Source of the DNA: Dyella_A sp035685805
GTDB taxonomy: Bacteria > Pseudomonadota > Gammaproteobacteria > Xanthomonadales > Rhodanobacteraceae
Length of the DNA: 64,000 bases
Direction of reading: 5' to 3'
Assembly (NCBI RefSeq): GCF_035685805.1
Contig: NZ_DASSAB010000014.1
Span: 1-64,000 of the forward strand
Below, piece after piece: positions 27,211 to 35,807 of this stretch. The notes beneath the pieces are model-generated. The model was not told the origin of the DNA, did not search any database, and worked only from the letters and a program-made list of their open reading frames with translations. Each line of letters opens with the position of its first letter. Position 1 is the first letter of the stretch. Both the position numbers and the translations under genes were made by a program.

Positions 27211-27221
27211 TAATTTATGCT
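27194..27221 (+). promoter_or_regulatory. Sigma70-like promoter for the DUF819/NlpC arm
   Basis: TTGCAA (27194-27199) and TATGCT (27216-27221) are separated by 16 bases, about 80 bases before the DUF819 start. It shares DNA with the divergent promoter, so one bound regulator could switch both arms. Confidence 0.5.
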
Positions 27222-27301
27222 GCGGTCGACGCGATAAAGAATCAGATATTCCAAGGCGGCGCTGCCTGCGGTGCCGCGGGCGGCTCGCAGAGGGGGTACG
27301 G

Positions 27302-28453
27302 GTGATCCAGACGGTGTGGCCGTTCCTGGGCTTGATGCTGGTGGTGGCGGGCTTGTTTCCGGCGCTGGAGCGTCGCTTCGGCTGGCGCGTGTTCAACGTG
27401 CTGCCGCCGATCGTCATGGTCTACCTGCTGGTGACCGCGCTGGCGATCGCCGGGGTGTGGCAGGTCAATGCGCCGATCCGGGCGGCGCAGTCGCTGCTGG
27501 TCGGCAATCTCGTGCCGGCACTGCTGTTCCTGTTGATGATCAACTGCGACCTGCGCGCGATCTTCGCGCTGGGGCCGCGCGTGCTGGGCGTGTTCGCCTG
27601 CACCACGGTCAGCCTGTTCATCGCCTTCCTCGTCACCTTCATGCTCTATCGCCGCTGGCTGCCCGGGGACGACTGGCATCCGCTGGCAGCGCTGTCCGGC
27701 AGCTGGGTTGGCGGCACCGCCAACATGATCGGGGTGAAGCAGGCGATCGGCATGTCCGACCCGCACCTGGCGATGTCGCTGCTCACCGACGCGGTGTGCT
27801 ACTCGATGTGGGTGGTGGTGCTGTTCTCGGTGGCGCGGCTGGCACCGGCGTTCAACCGCTGGACGCGGGCGCGCTCCAGCGGCGAGCTGCAGGTGGCCGA
27901 GGTGGCCGAGCGCGGCCCCACCACGCCGGAGAACGTGCTGCTGTGGCTGGGCATGGCGCTGCTGGCGACCGCGCTCGCACGCCTGCTCGCGGGCGTGCTG
28001 CCGGTGTCGGACATGGTCAGCGCCACCACCTGGACGATCCTGCTGTCGACCCTGGCCGGGCTGGCGGTGGCGCACACGCCGCTGGCGCGGTTCCCCGGCG
28101 CGGGAAGCATCTCCGGCGCGATGCTGATCTTCGTGGTGGCGGTGCTGGCCTCGCAGAGCAATTTCCACGGCCTCGGCGAGGCGCCGCTGTACCTGCTGTG
28201 CGGCATCACGGTCATCGCGTTGCACGCCGTGGTGCTGGCACTGTGCGCGCGGGTGTTCCACTTCGACCTGTACCTGTGCGGCATCGCCTCGCTGGCGCAC
28301 ATCGGCGGCGTCGCCGCGGCGCCGGTGCTGGCAGCGAGCTATTCGCGCGCGCTGGTGCCGGTGGGCATCCTGCTGGCCCTGCTGGGCTACATCCTCGGTA
28401 CCGGTTTCGGGCTGCTGGTGGCGTCGCTGATGGCGATGCTGGCGGTGCCCTGA
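27302..28453 (+). CDS. DUF819 family integral membrane protein (YjcL-like)
   Basis: A 383-residue membrane protein with roughly ten hydrophobic helices, recognisable as DUF819 (PLLMINCDL-like LLMINCDLRAIF, the GSWVGGTANMIGVKQAIG segment and ASLAHIGGVAAAPVLA). The family is predicted to be transporters; no substrate is established to my knowledge. The GTG at 27302 is chosen because an AGAGGGGGT ribosome site lies just upstream. Its place at the head of a unit with a gamma-D-Glu-DAP peptidase and a dipeptide epimerase suggests it may move muropeptides, dipeptides or their amino acids across the inner membrane (inference). Confidence 0.82.
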   Translation: MIQTVWPFLGLMLVVAGLFPALERRFGWRVFNVLPPIVMVYLLVTALAIAGVWQVNAPIRAAQSLLVGNLVPALLFLLMINCDLRAIFALGPRVLGVFACTTVSLFIAFLVTFMLYRRWLPGDDWHPLAALSGSWVGGTANMIGVKQAIGMSDPHLAMSLLTDAVCYSMWVVVLFSVARLAPAFNRWTRARSSGELQVAEVAERGPTTPENVLLWLGMALLATALARLLAGVLPVSDMVSATTWTILLSTLAGLAVAHTPLARFPGAGSISGAMLIFVVAVLASQSNFHGLGEAPLYLLCGITVIALHAVVLALCARVFHFDLYLCGIASLAHIGGVAAAPVLAASYSRALVPVGILLALLGYILGTGFGLLVASLMAMLAVP

Positions 28454-28478
28454 GCCTTTCAAACGACGGGACCTGATC

Positions 28479-29882
28479 ATGCACCTTCGAAGCTCCGCCC
28501 TCTCTGCCGTGTTGCTCGGCCTGCTGCTCGCCGTGCCGTCGTCCCGGGCCGCGGACAGCCTGCCGGTGCCGCCGTCGGGCGTGCTGGGCGTGGGCGACGC
28601 CCAACTCGACCCGCAGTTCTGGATCGACCGGCTGCCGCATCCCGACGCTGTGGTGCTCACGCCGGCCCGCATCGCGGCGCAGAACGCCGCGCTGCTGGCT
28701 CGTGACCCCTCGATGCACGATCTGCGCGCGCTGCCCGCGCAACTCGATCGTGCGCGCGTGCAGGGCTGGATCAGCGGGGTTTCCAGCCGTCCCACCCATG
28801 CGCTCTACGACGTGCAGGGCACGCCGGTGCCGCAGGCGACACTGGACGGGGTCGTCGCCAATGCCGCCATCGACGCCGTGCCGGCCCACCAGAAAACGCG
28901 CTACGGGCTGGTGGTGGAGCGCGCCGCGCTGCGCAGCTTCCCCACCGCGCTGCGCGTGTTCAGCGAGGCCGGCGACACCGACATCGACCGCTTCCAGGAG
29001 ACCGCCGAATTTCCCGGCACGCCGGTGGTGATCGCGCACACCAGTGGCGACGGCCAGTGGCTGTTCGTGGTGAGCGAACGCTACGCAGCGTGGACGCGGC
29101 GCGCGAACATCGCCGAAGGCAGCGCGGCGCAAGTGTTCGGCTACGCGGAAAAGACCCCGTACCGGGTGGTCACCGGCGCCACTGTGCGTACCGTGTTCAC
29201 CCGCGAGCAGCCGCAGCTGTCGCAGCTGCAGCTGGACATGGGCGACCGCCTGCCACTGGCTACCGGGCTGGCGCCGGACGCCGCGGTGAACGGCCAGACG
29301 CCCTACACGTCGCACGTGCTGGAGCTGCCGATCCACGGCAAGGATGGCGCCCTCGCGTTCGCACCGGCGCTGCTGCAGAAGAACACCGACACCGCGGCGG
29401 ACTACCTGCCGCTGACCCGCGCCAACCTGCTGCGCCAGGCGTTCAAGTTCCTCGGCGAGCGCTATGGCTGGGGCCACGCCTACGATGGCCGCGACTGCTC
29501 CGGCTTCGTCTCGGACGTGTACCGCTCGATGGGCGTGCAGATGCCGCGCAACACCAGCCGGCAGGCCATCAGCCCGGCGCTGGCGCATCGCGCGTTCACC
29601 GATAAAGACAGCCACGACGAGCGCGTCAGGGCGGCGCAGGCGCTTGAGGTGGGTGATCTGGTCTACATCCCCGGCCACGTGATGATGGTGATCGGCCAGT
29701 GGCAGGGGCAGCCGTGGGTGATCCACGACGTGCTCGGCATGAGCTACCGGCAGGCCGATGGCAGCGTGCGCCACGTGAAGCTCAACGCCGTCTCGGTGAC
29801 GCCGCTGCTGCCGATGCTCTACGGCAAGGATGGCTCCACCTTCATCGACCACATGACCAGCATCGTGCGGATACGGCCGTGA
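28479..29882 (+). CDS. NlpC/P60 endopeptidase with SH3-type domains (YkfC-like)
   Basis: A 467-residue exported cysteine peptidase, predicted to cut the gamma-D-Glu to meso-DAP bond of stem peptides. A signal peptide (AVLLGLLLAVPSSRA) is followed by an N-terminal region and SH3b-like domains (about 110-300), then NlpC/P60 with catalytic Cys340 in GRDCSGFVSDVYR and His400 in GHVMMVIG. This layout matches Bacillus YkfC and Anabaena-type NlpC enzymes, which take free stem peptides with an N-terminal L-Ala and release L-Ala-D-Glu. The epimerase that handles that dipeptide is the next gene. A dRS3-like repeat pair lies between them. Confidence 0.88.
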   Translation: MHLRSSALSAVLLGLLLAVPSSRAADSLPVPPSGVLGVGDAQLDPQFWIDRLPHPDAVVLTPARIAAQNAALLARDPSMHDLRALPAQLDRARVQGWISGVSSRPTHALYDVQGTPVPQATLDGVVANAAIDAVPAHQKTRYGLVVERAALRSFPTALRVFSEAGDTDIDRFQETAEFPGTPVVIAHTSGDGQWLFVVSERYAAWTRRANIAEGSAAQVFGYAEKTPYRVVTGATVRTVFTREQPQLSQLQLDMGDRLPLATGLAPDAAVNGQTPYTSHVLELPIHGKDGALAFAPALLQKNTDTAADYLPLTRANLLRQAFKFLGERYGWGHAYDGRDCSGFVSDVYRSMGVQMPRNTSRQAISPALAHRAFTDKDSHDERVRAAQALEVGDLVYIPGHVMMVIGQWQGQPWVIHDVLGMSYRQADGSVRHVKLNAVSVTPLLPMLYGKDGSTFIDHMTSIVRIRP

Positions 29883-29942
29883 TGGGGCGGGGTCCTTCCG
29901 GCGCCAAAGCGAAATGGATGACCGGCTTCCGCCGCTGGAAGG

Positions 29943-30087
29943 CACTTCCGGCTTTCGCGGGAATGACGGTGAGGGCTGACGGGGCCCTGAGGGAACCTTC
30001 GGTTTCTACGTCAAGCAAGAAGCCACGAAGACGACCAGGCACACGGGAATCTCCCCACTGGCGTCATTCCCGCGAAAGCGGGAATCC
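29943..30087. repeat. Inverted pair of dRS3-like repeats (locus B)
   Basis: A perfect copy at 30063-30087 (with ATTCCC-N8-GGGAAT) and a degenerate opposite copy at 29943-29967 (about 21 of 25 positions match) flank about 95 bp with no gene. They lie between the NlpC/P60 gene and the epimerase gene, inside what is otherwise a collinear unit. Confidence 0.8.
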
Positions 30088-30163
30088 ACCTTGCTCTTCA
30101 CCCGCCAAGACACACTTGCCCACGCGGGCCCCATAAGTTTCCAGGACAAGTGACAGCACATCC

Positions 30164-31273
30164 ATGAAGATCACAGACATCCAGTTCGGCATGTTGCGGG
30201 TCCCGCTGAAGACCCCGTTCAAGACCGCGCTGCGCACGGTGAGCACGGTGGAGGACATCGTGGTGATGCTGCACACCGACACCGGCCAGGTCGGCTATGG
30301 CGAGGCGCCGGCCACCGCGGTGATTACCGGCGACACGCACGGCTCGATCGTCGATGCGATCCGCCACTACATCGCGCCGCGGCTGATCGGCCAGGAGGTG
30401 GCCGACCTCAACCGGCTGACCGGGCTGATCCAGTCGTCGATGGAGAAGAACTCCTCGGCCAAGGCGGCAGTGGAGATCGCGCTGTACGACCTGTGGGGCC
30501 AGCTCTACAACGCGCCGCTGTACAAGCTGCTCGGCGGTGGCGACCCGGTGATCACCACCGACATCACCATCAGCGTGGACTACATCGACAAGATGGTGGC
30601 CGACTCCGTGGACGCGGTGAATCGCGGCTTCGAGTCGCTCAAGATCAAGGTCGGCAAGGACATCGGCGTGGATATCGAGCGGGTGCGCGCGATCTACGCA
30701 GCGGTGGAGAACCGCGCGCTGCTGCGGCTCGATGCCAACCAGGGCTGGACCGCCAAGCAGGCGGTCTATGCGCTGCAGACGCTGGAGGACGCCGGGGTCA
30801 AGCTGGAGCTGGTGGAGCAGCCGGTGAAGGCGCGCGATCTCGCCGGCATGCGCTATGTCACCGAGCGCGTGCACACGCCGGTGATGGCCGACGAGAGCGT
30901 GTTCGGCCCGATGGAGGTCATCGAGCTGATCCGCCTGCGCGCGGCCGACATCATCAACATCAAGCTGATGAAGACTGGCGGCATCTCCAACGCCATCCGC
31001 ATCGCCGACATCGCCGCGATGCACGGCATCGACTGCATGATCGGCTGCATGCTGGAGACCTCGATCAGCGTGGCGGCCGCGGTGCACGTGGCGGTGGCCA
31101 AGGCCGACGTGATCACCAAGGTCGACCTGGACGGGCCGTCGCTGTGCCGGTTCAACCCGGTCGACGGCGGCGTGCTGTTCAACGAGTCGGAGATCTCCGT
31201 GAGCGACGCGCCCGGCCTGGGTATCCGCGAGATCCGCGGGCTGGAACCGATCCCGGCGCAGGGAGCGGCCTGA
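30164..31273 (+). CDS. ykfB: L-Ala-D/L-Glu (dipeptide) epimerase
   Basis: Enolase-superfamily enzyme that interconverts L-Ala-D-Glu and L-Ala-L-Glu, so that murein dipeptide can be split by ordinary peptidases. The 369-residue protein has the catalytic Lys pair region ESLKIKVGK, the metal ligands in RLDANQGW, LVEQPV and MADES, the second Lys in INIKLMKTGG, and a late Asp-x-Asp (VDLDGP) that in characterised Ala-Glu epimerases binds the dipeptide amino group. It sits between the NlpC/P60 peptidase that would make the dipeptide and an RpiR-type regulator 2 bp downstream. Confidence 0.9.
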   Translation: MKITDIQFGMLRVPLKTPFKTALRTVSTVEDIVVMLHTDTGQVGYGEAPATAVITGDTHGSIVDAIRHYIAPRLIGQEVADLNRLTGLIQSSMEKNSSAKAAVEIALYDLWGQLYNAPLYKLLGGGDPVITTDITISVDYIDKMVADSVDAVNRGFESLKIKVGKDIGVDIERVRAIYAAVENRALLRLDANQGWTAKQAVYALQTLEDAGVKLELVEQPVKARDLAGMRYVTERVHTPVMADESVFGPMEVIELIRLRAADIINIKLMKTGGISNAIRIADIAAMHGIDCMIGCMLETSISVAAAVHVAVAKADVITKVDLDGPSLCRFNPVDGGVLFNESEISVSDAPGLGIREIRGLEPIPAQGAA

Positions 31274-31275
31274 GC

Positions 31276-32133
31276 ATGTCGCCGCTGGTGAAGATCCGTT
31301 CCGAGCGCGACCAGATGTCGGCGGTGGAGCGGCGCATCGCCGATTTCATCGTGGAGAACGCGCAGCTGCTGCGCGACTACTCCTCGCAGCAGCTGGCCAA
31401 CGCGCTGGGCATCAGCCAGTCGAGCGTGGTCAAGTTCACCCAGAAGCTGGGCTTCAAGGGCTACCCGGATCTCAAGTACTCGATCGGCGAAGCGATTGCC
31501 CGCGCCGCGCCGGGTGAGCGCGCGCCGGCCTCGCCGGCACCGGGCGTGGATGCGGGCGAGTCGCCTGGCGACAGCCTGTGGCGGCGCAAGTGTGCCGCGG
31601 AGGAAGAAACCCGCGTGATCAACGACCCCGGGACGCTGCGTGCGGTGGCCGAGGCGATCGATCGCGCCAGCCGCAGCGGGCGGGTGTTCCTGCTCGGCAT
31701 GGGCGACGACGACGTGCACGTGCGTGCCTTTGCGCTGCGACTGGCACTGCTGGGCATCCTCACGGTGCACAGCTTCGACATGGTGCGGATGACCTCGAAC
31801 GTGTCCGCCGCCCAGGCCGGCGACGTGCTGGTGGTGATCTCCGAGTTCGGCAACCACGTGGCACTGGGCAAGATCGCCCGCCAGTTCCGCGAGCGGCGCG
31901 GGCAGCTGGTCACGCTGACCCGGCACACGGCCAACCCGCTGCGCACGCTGGCCGACCTGTCACTGGTGGTGTCGGCGCACGACGAGCAGCCGTACATCCA
32001 GTCGCTGCTGTACCAGTCGGCGATGCAGCACCTGCTGGACAGCGTGTTCGTGCTGCTGTGCGAAGGCCACGACGACCGCCACGCGCAATTGCTCGGCAAC
32101 CTCGAGCGGATCCAGCACATCCTCGAACCCTAG
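31276..32133 (+). CDS. RpiR/MurR-family transcriptional regulator
   Basis: A 285-residue regulator with an N-terminal RpiR helix-turn-helix (residues about 5-80; SSQQLANALGISQSSVVKFTQKLGFKGYPDLK split by its turn) and a C-terminal SIS sugar-isomerase fold (about 115-260; GRVFLLGMGDDD, GDVLVVISEFGN). SIS domains of this family bind phosphosugars; MurR senses MurNAc-6-phosphate. Its gene follows the epimerase by 2 bp, so it likely controls this cluster, perhaps through the shared divergent promoter region near 27.2 kb. The effector cannot be read from sequence. Confidence 0.88.
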   Translation: MSPLVKIRSERDQMSAVERRIADFIVENAQLLRDYSSQQLANALGISQSSVVKFTQKLGFKGYPDLKYSIGEAIARAAPGERAPASPAPGVDAGESPGDSLWRRKCAAEEETRVINDPGTLRAVAEAIDRASRSGRVFLLGMGDDDVHVRAFALRLALLGILTVHSFDMVRMTSNVSAAQAGDVLVVISEFGNHVALGKIARQFRERRGQLVTLTRHTANPLRTLADLSLVVSAHDEQPYIQSLLYQSAMQHLLDSVFVLLCEGHDDRHAQLLGNLERIQHILEP

Positions 32134-32168
32134 ATCCCGCACATCGACGCTTCGGCAGGCAGGTTTTC

Positions 32169-32945
32169 ATGCGTTTTTCCGTTCCCCTTTCATGCCGCGT
32201 GCTGGTGCTTGCCGTGCTGGTCGCATCCGCATCGGCACCGGCGTCGGCTGCGTCACCGCCCTGGCACGGCGCGCGCCAGCTGGTGCTGGTCACCACCGGT
32301 GGCTGGGACGACGACCACGGCACGCTGCGCCGCTATTCCCGCCAGGACGGCCGCTGGGTGCCCGCGGCGAGCCCGGTGCCGGTGGTGATCGGCAAACACG
32401 GCGCGGCCTGGGGGCTGGGGCTGCAGGCGCCGCGCACCGACGGCCCGGTCAAGCACGAGGGCGACGGGCGCAGCCCGGCCGGTGTGTTCCCCATCGGCAC
32501 CGCGTTCGGCTACGCCAGGGCGCTGGCGACGGCGATGCCCTACCGCGCGCTGAGCGCCACCGACTGGTGCATGGACGTGAGCGGAGCGCCGCACTACAAC
32601 CGCATCGTCGACGCCGCGGTGGTCGGCGCGGACGCGGTGAAGGGTTCGTCCGAGCCGATGCGCCGCGACATCCACGTGCACGGCGACCAGCGCTACCGCA
32701 TGGGCTTCGTCATCGAGAGCAACCCGGACGCCGTGCCCGGCGCCGGCAGCTGCATCTTCGGCCACCTGTGGGCCTCGCCCGATGCCGGTACCGCCGGCTG
32801 TACCGCGATGACACCCGGGTCGATGCGCAACCTGCTCCGCTGGCTCAAGCCCGAGGACCATCCGGTATTCGTGCTGCTGCCGCGGCAGGCGTACGCGGCG
32901 GTGAAGGATGACTGGCAACTGCCGGCGCTGGAGGGCAGCCGATGA
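32169..32945 (+). CDS. Exported L,D-transpeptidase (YkuD) family protein
   Basis: A 258-residue protein with a signal peptide (LVLAVLVASASAPASA) and a YkuD-type catalytic domain. The KHEGDGRSPAGVFPIG strand, RDIHVHGDQR and the active-site segment FGHLWASPDAGTAGCTAM are visible; the catalytic Cys is in the GTAGCT variant of the usual S/T-x-G-C motif, and His is in FGHLW. Family members make or trim meso-DAP crosslinks or cleave them. It overlaps the symporter gene by 4 bases and lies 35 bp after the regulator. Confidence 0.82.
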   Translation: MRFSVPLSCRVLVLAVLVASASAPASAASPPWHGARQLVLVTTGGWDDDHGTLRRYSRQDGRWVPAASPVPVVIGKHGAAWGLGLQAPRTDGPVKHEGDGRSPAGVFPIGTAFGYARALATAMPYRALSATDWCMDVSGAPHYNRIVDAAVVGADAVKGSSEPMRRDIHVHGDQRYRMGFVIESNPDAVPGAGSCIFGHLWASPDAGTAGCTAMTPGSMRNLLRWLKPEDHPVFVLLPRQAYAAVKDDWQLPALEGSR

Positions 32946-34210
32946 GCGCGCGCCGCGCCGGTGGCCGCGGGGTCAGCCCGACGGCACGCGTGCTGCTGGG
33001 CCTGGCGCTGGGTGCGGCGATCGGGCTGGCGCTGGCGGCGTTCGATCCCTCGACGGCACAGACCGTGGCCGCGGTGGTGCAGCCGGTGGGCAAGCTGTGG
33101 CTGGCCGCCCTGCAGATGACCGTGGTGCCGCTGGTGCTGTCGCTGGTGGTGGTGGGCGTGAACACCGCCAGCGACGCGGCCGCCTCCGGCCGCGTGGCGC
33201 GCCGGGCGATCGGCGTATTCCTGGTGCTGCTCGCCGGCGGCGCCTTCCTCGCGGCGCTGCTGGCGCCGTGGCTGTTCCGGCTGTTTCCGCATGACCCGGC
33301 GCTGAGCGAGGCGCTGAGCCACGCCACCGTGCCGCTGTCGGCACGCACCGCGCCCACCGGCTGGGTCGAGGCAGTGACCTCGATCGTGCCGACCAATGCA
33401 ATTGCGGCCGCCGCGCAGAGCGCGATGCTGCCGCTGGTGGTGTTCGCGCTGTTCCTCGGTTTTGCGCTCACCCAGATCAAGCCGGAGCGGCGCGCGCTGC
33501 TGGTGGAGTTCTTCCAGTCGATCGCCGACGCGATGATCGTGATCGTGCGCTGGGTGCTGTGGGTGGCGCCGCTGGGCGTGTTCGCCCTGATCCTGGCGGT
33601 GTGCGCGCGTGCCGGGCTCAGCATGCTCGGCGCGCTGGGCATCTACGTGCTGGTCGAGTGCCTGCTGTACCTCACGGTGACGCTGGCGATGCTGGCCGTG
33701 GCGGTGACCTGGGGCGGCGAAACGCTGCGCCGGTTCGCTCCCGCACTGGTGCCGGCGCAGGTGGTGGCGCTGAGCACGCAGTCGTCGCTGGCCTCGCTGC
33801 CGGCCATGCTCGAGGGGGCCAACCGCACCCTCGGTTACCCCGAGCGTGTCACTGCGCTGGTGCTGCCGATGGCGGTGTCGCTGTGCCGGCTGACCAGTCC
33901 GGTGCAGTACGTGGCCTCGGCGTCGTTCATTGCCTGGGCCTACGGCATCGACCTGTCGCCGGCCGCGCTGTGCGCCGGCGCTGCGCTGGCGGTGGTGATC
34001 AGCCTGGGCTCGGTCGGTTTGCCGGGGCAGGTCACCTTCATCGCCACCAACCTGCCCGTGGCGCAGGCGATGGGAGTGCCGGTGGGCCCGCTGGGCCTGA
34101 TGCTGGCGGTGGACACCTTGCCGGACACGCTCGCCACGCTGGGCAACGTCACCTGCGACCTCGCCGCGACCAGTGTGGTGGTGCGCCAGTCGGCGGAGGA
34201 CGCGCCATGA
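32942..34210 (+). CDS. DAACS-family (GltP-type) amino-acid symporter, variant binding site
   Basis: A 422-residue inner-membrane transporter with eight helices plus two re-entrant hairpins, as in GltPh. HP1 carries LSTQSSLASLP and TM8 carries VDTLPDTLATLGNVTCD. Two family-defining features are changed: the TM7 NMDGT motif is replaced by CRLTS (residues 315-319), and the TM8 Arg that grips the side-chain carboxylate of Asp/Glu (Arg397 in GltPh) is Ala398. The substrate is therefore probably not an acidic amino acid, and Na+ coupling may be altered. The ATG overlaps the transpeptidase stop, and the stop overlaps the DauA-like gene. Confidence 0.85.
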   Translation: MSARRAGGRGVSPTARVLLGLALGAAIGLALAAFDPSTAQTVAAVVQPVGKLWLAALQMTVVPLVLSLVVVGVNTASDAAASGRVARRAIGVFLVLLAGGAFLAALLAPWLFRLFPHDPALSEALSHATVPLSARTAPTGWVEAVTSIVPTNAIAAAAQSAMLPLVVFALFLGFALTQIKPERRALLVEFFQSIADAMIVIVRWVLWVAPLGVFALILAVCARAGLSMLGALGIYVLVECLLYLTVTLAMLAVAVTWGGETLRRFAPALVPAQVVALSTQSSLASLPAMLEGANRTLGYPERVTALVLPMAVSLCRLTSPVQYVASASFIAWAYGIDLSPAALCAGAALAVVISLGSVGLPGQVTFIATNLPVAQAMGVPVGPLGLMLAVDTLPDTLATLGNVTCDLAATSVVVRQSAEDAP

Positions 34211-35346
34211 GTCGCGAGGCTGCCGACGTGATCGTGATCGGTGCCGGCATCGCCGGCGCCTCGGCCGCGTATTTCCTGGCGCCTCACGCACGCGTAGTCG
34301 TGCTGGAGCGCGAACCGTATGCCGGCATGCACACCACCGGACGCTCTGCCGCCTTGTTCAGCGAAACCTACGGCTCGCCGCAGGTGCGCGCATTGACGCG
34401 GGCGACGCGGCCGTTCCTGGCACGGCCGCCGGAGGGGTTCGCGGCGCACCCGATTCTCACGCCGCGCGGTGCGACCATCGTCACTCATGCGGCGCAGGCC
34501 GACCGCATGCGCGCGATGTTCGAGGACATGCGCCGCGACACGCCGGATCTGCAGCTGCACGACGGCTCGCGGGTGCGCCACGACGTGCCGGTGCTGCGGC
34601 CGGAGGCGGCGATGCTCGGCCTGCATGAGCCGGGCGCGGCCGACATCGACGTCAATGAACTGCACCAGGGCTTCCTGCGCGGGTTGCGTGCCCGCGGCGG
34701 GAAGCTGCACGTCAACGTCGCCATCGGCGCCATCGAGCACGGCGCCGACGGCTGGGCCGTGCATGCCGGTAACGTTGCCTTCCACGCGCCGCTGCTGCTC
34801 AACGCCGCCGGGGCATGGGTCGATCAGGTCGCCGCGCTGGCCGGCGTGACGCCGCTGGGCATCGTGCCGAAGCGGCGTTCGGCGTTCGTGTTCGAGCCGC
34901 CCGCGGGCATGGACGTCACGCACTGGCCGTTCGTGTGCGATCTGGACGAGACGTTCTACTTCAAACCGGATGCCGGCCAGCTGCTGGGCTCGGCGGCGAA
35001 TGCCGATCCCACCCATCCGCATGACGTGCAGCCGGAAGAGTTCGACATCGCGCTGGGCATCCACCAGATCGAGCAGGCCACCACCCTTCAGATCCGCCGG
35101 CCGACGCGAACCTGGGCCGGGCTGCGTTCGTTTGTCGCCGGCGGCGATCTGGTCGGCGGTTTCGCGCCGGATGCGCCTGGGTTCTTCTGGGTTGCCGCGC
35201 AGGGCGGCTACGGCATCCAGACCTCGGCGGCGATGGGCGAGACCTGTGCGAGCCTGGCGCTGGGTCGGCCACTGCCTGGGCATCTGCAGGACGCGGGGCT
35301 CACCGCCGCGATGCTGGCGCCGCAGCGGGCGGGCCTGCGTCGCTGA
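34207..35346 (+). CDS. DauA-like FAD-dependent D-amino-acid dehydrogenase
   Basis: A 379-residue flavoenzyme of the DAO family. The Rossmann motif is VIVIGAGIAGASAAYF. As I recall Pseudomonas aeruginosa D-arginine dehydrogenase (DauA), the match runs end to end: TTGRSAA, YGSPQVRALT, ADIDVNELHQGFLRG, PKRRSAF, DETFYFKPDAG, TWAGLRSFVAGGDLV and FFWVAAQGGYGIQTSAAMGE. DauA Tyr53, Arg222, Tyr249 and Arg305 are conserved here, but Glu87, which binds the guanidinium of D-Arg, is Ala89, and His48 is Leu50. It should convert D-amino acids to 2-oxo acids, passing electrons to the respiratory chain. It is the last gene of the muropeptide block. Confidence 0.85.
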   Translation: MSREAADVIVIGAGIAGASAAYFLAPHARVVVLEREPYAGMHTTGRSAALFSETYGSPQVRALTRATRPFLARPPEGFAAHPILTPRGATIVTHAAQADRMRAMFEDMRRDTPDLQLHDGSRVRHDVPVLRPEAAMLGLHEPGAADIDVNELHQGFLRGLRARGGKLHVNVAIGAIEHGADGWAVHAGNVAFHAPLLLNAAGAWVDQVAALAGVTPLGIVPKRRSAFVFEPPAGMDVTHWPFVCDLDETFYFKPDAGQLLGSAANADPTHPHDVQPEEFDIALGIHQIEQATTLQIRRPTRTWAGLRSFVAGGDLVGGFAPDAPGFFWVAAQGGYGIQTSAAMGETCASLALGRPLPGHLQDAGLTAAMLAPQRAGLRR

Positions 35347-35807
35347 TCTCTCTCCGGACGCCGCTCGCGCCCGTGGTGGCCGGGCCGCGCTTGGCCAGGT
35401 GTGGCGGCCGTCGCGATACGCGGCTGCGCCCTGCAGCGGCTCCGCGATGGGCGTGCGCCCGCCAGAGTCCCTGCGCTGTCGACGCACGCTGCGCGCCGCG
35501 CGCCGCGCTGCGCATATGACCACCCGCGGGGGCGGCCGGGGGTGGATGTTGCTTGCCGACGCAGGAAACATCTGGCGTGCCCTTTCCGAGCGTAGCCCCC
35601 CCGCGCCGGCCTTCCTTTGCTGCGGCACCGCAGCCGTGGACGCGGCGGCGCCCTGCTGGAGCCGCCCCGCAGGACCGATCAGTTATGAAGGCGACGCCAA
35701 CGCTGCAGCTGCCTGCCATCACCGTGTCTCGATCTGCCACTGCAGAGCATCCCGGTTGCATCTGACTGGCCACGTGCGGCGTCGTCGGTGCGGCCCGGAC
35801 CTGACCC
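35347..35807 (+). other. 461-bp gene-free stretch
   Basis: GC-rich sequence between the DauA-like gene and the Amt-like gene. I see no convincing coding frame, repeat, tRNA or intrinsic terminator. No clear ribosome site precedes the Amt start, and no good promoter could be picked by eye. Confidence 0.6.

Noticed and set aside
35553..35765. A 70-codon open frame before the Amt gene
   Set aside because: No ribosome site, no hydrophobic or domain pattern, and composition typical of GC-rich noise.
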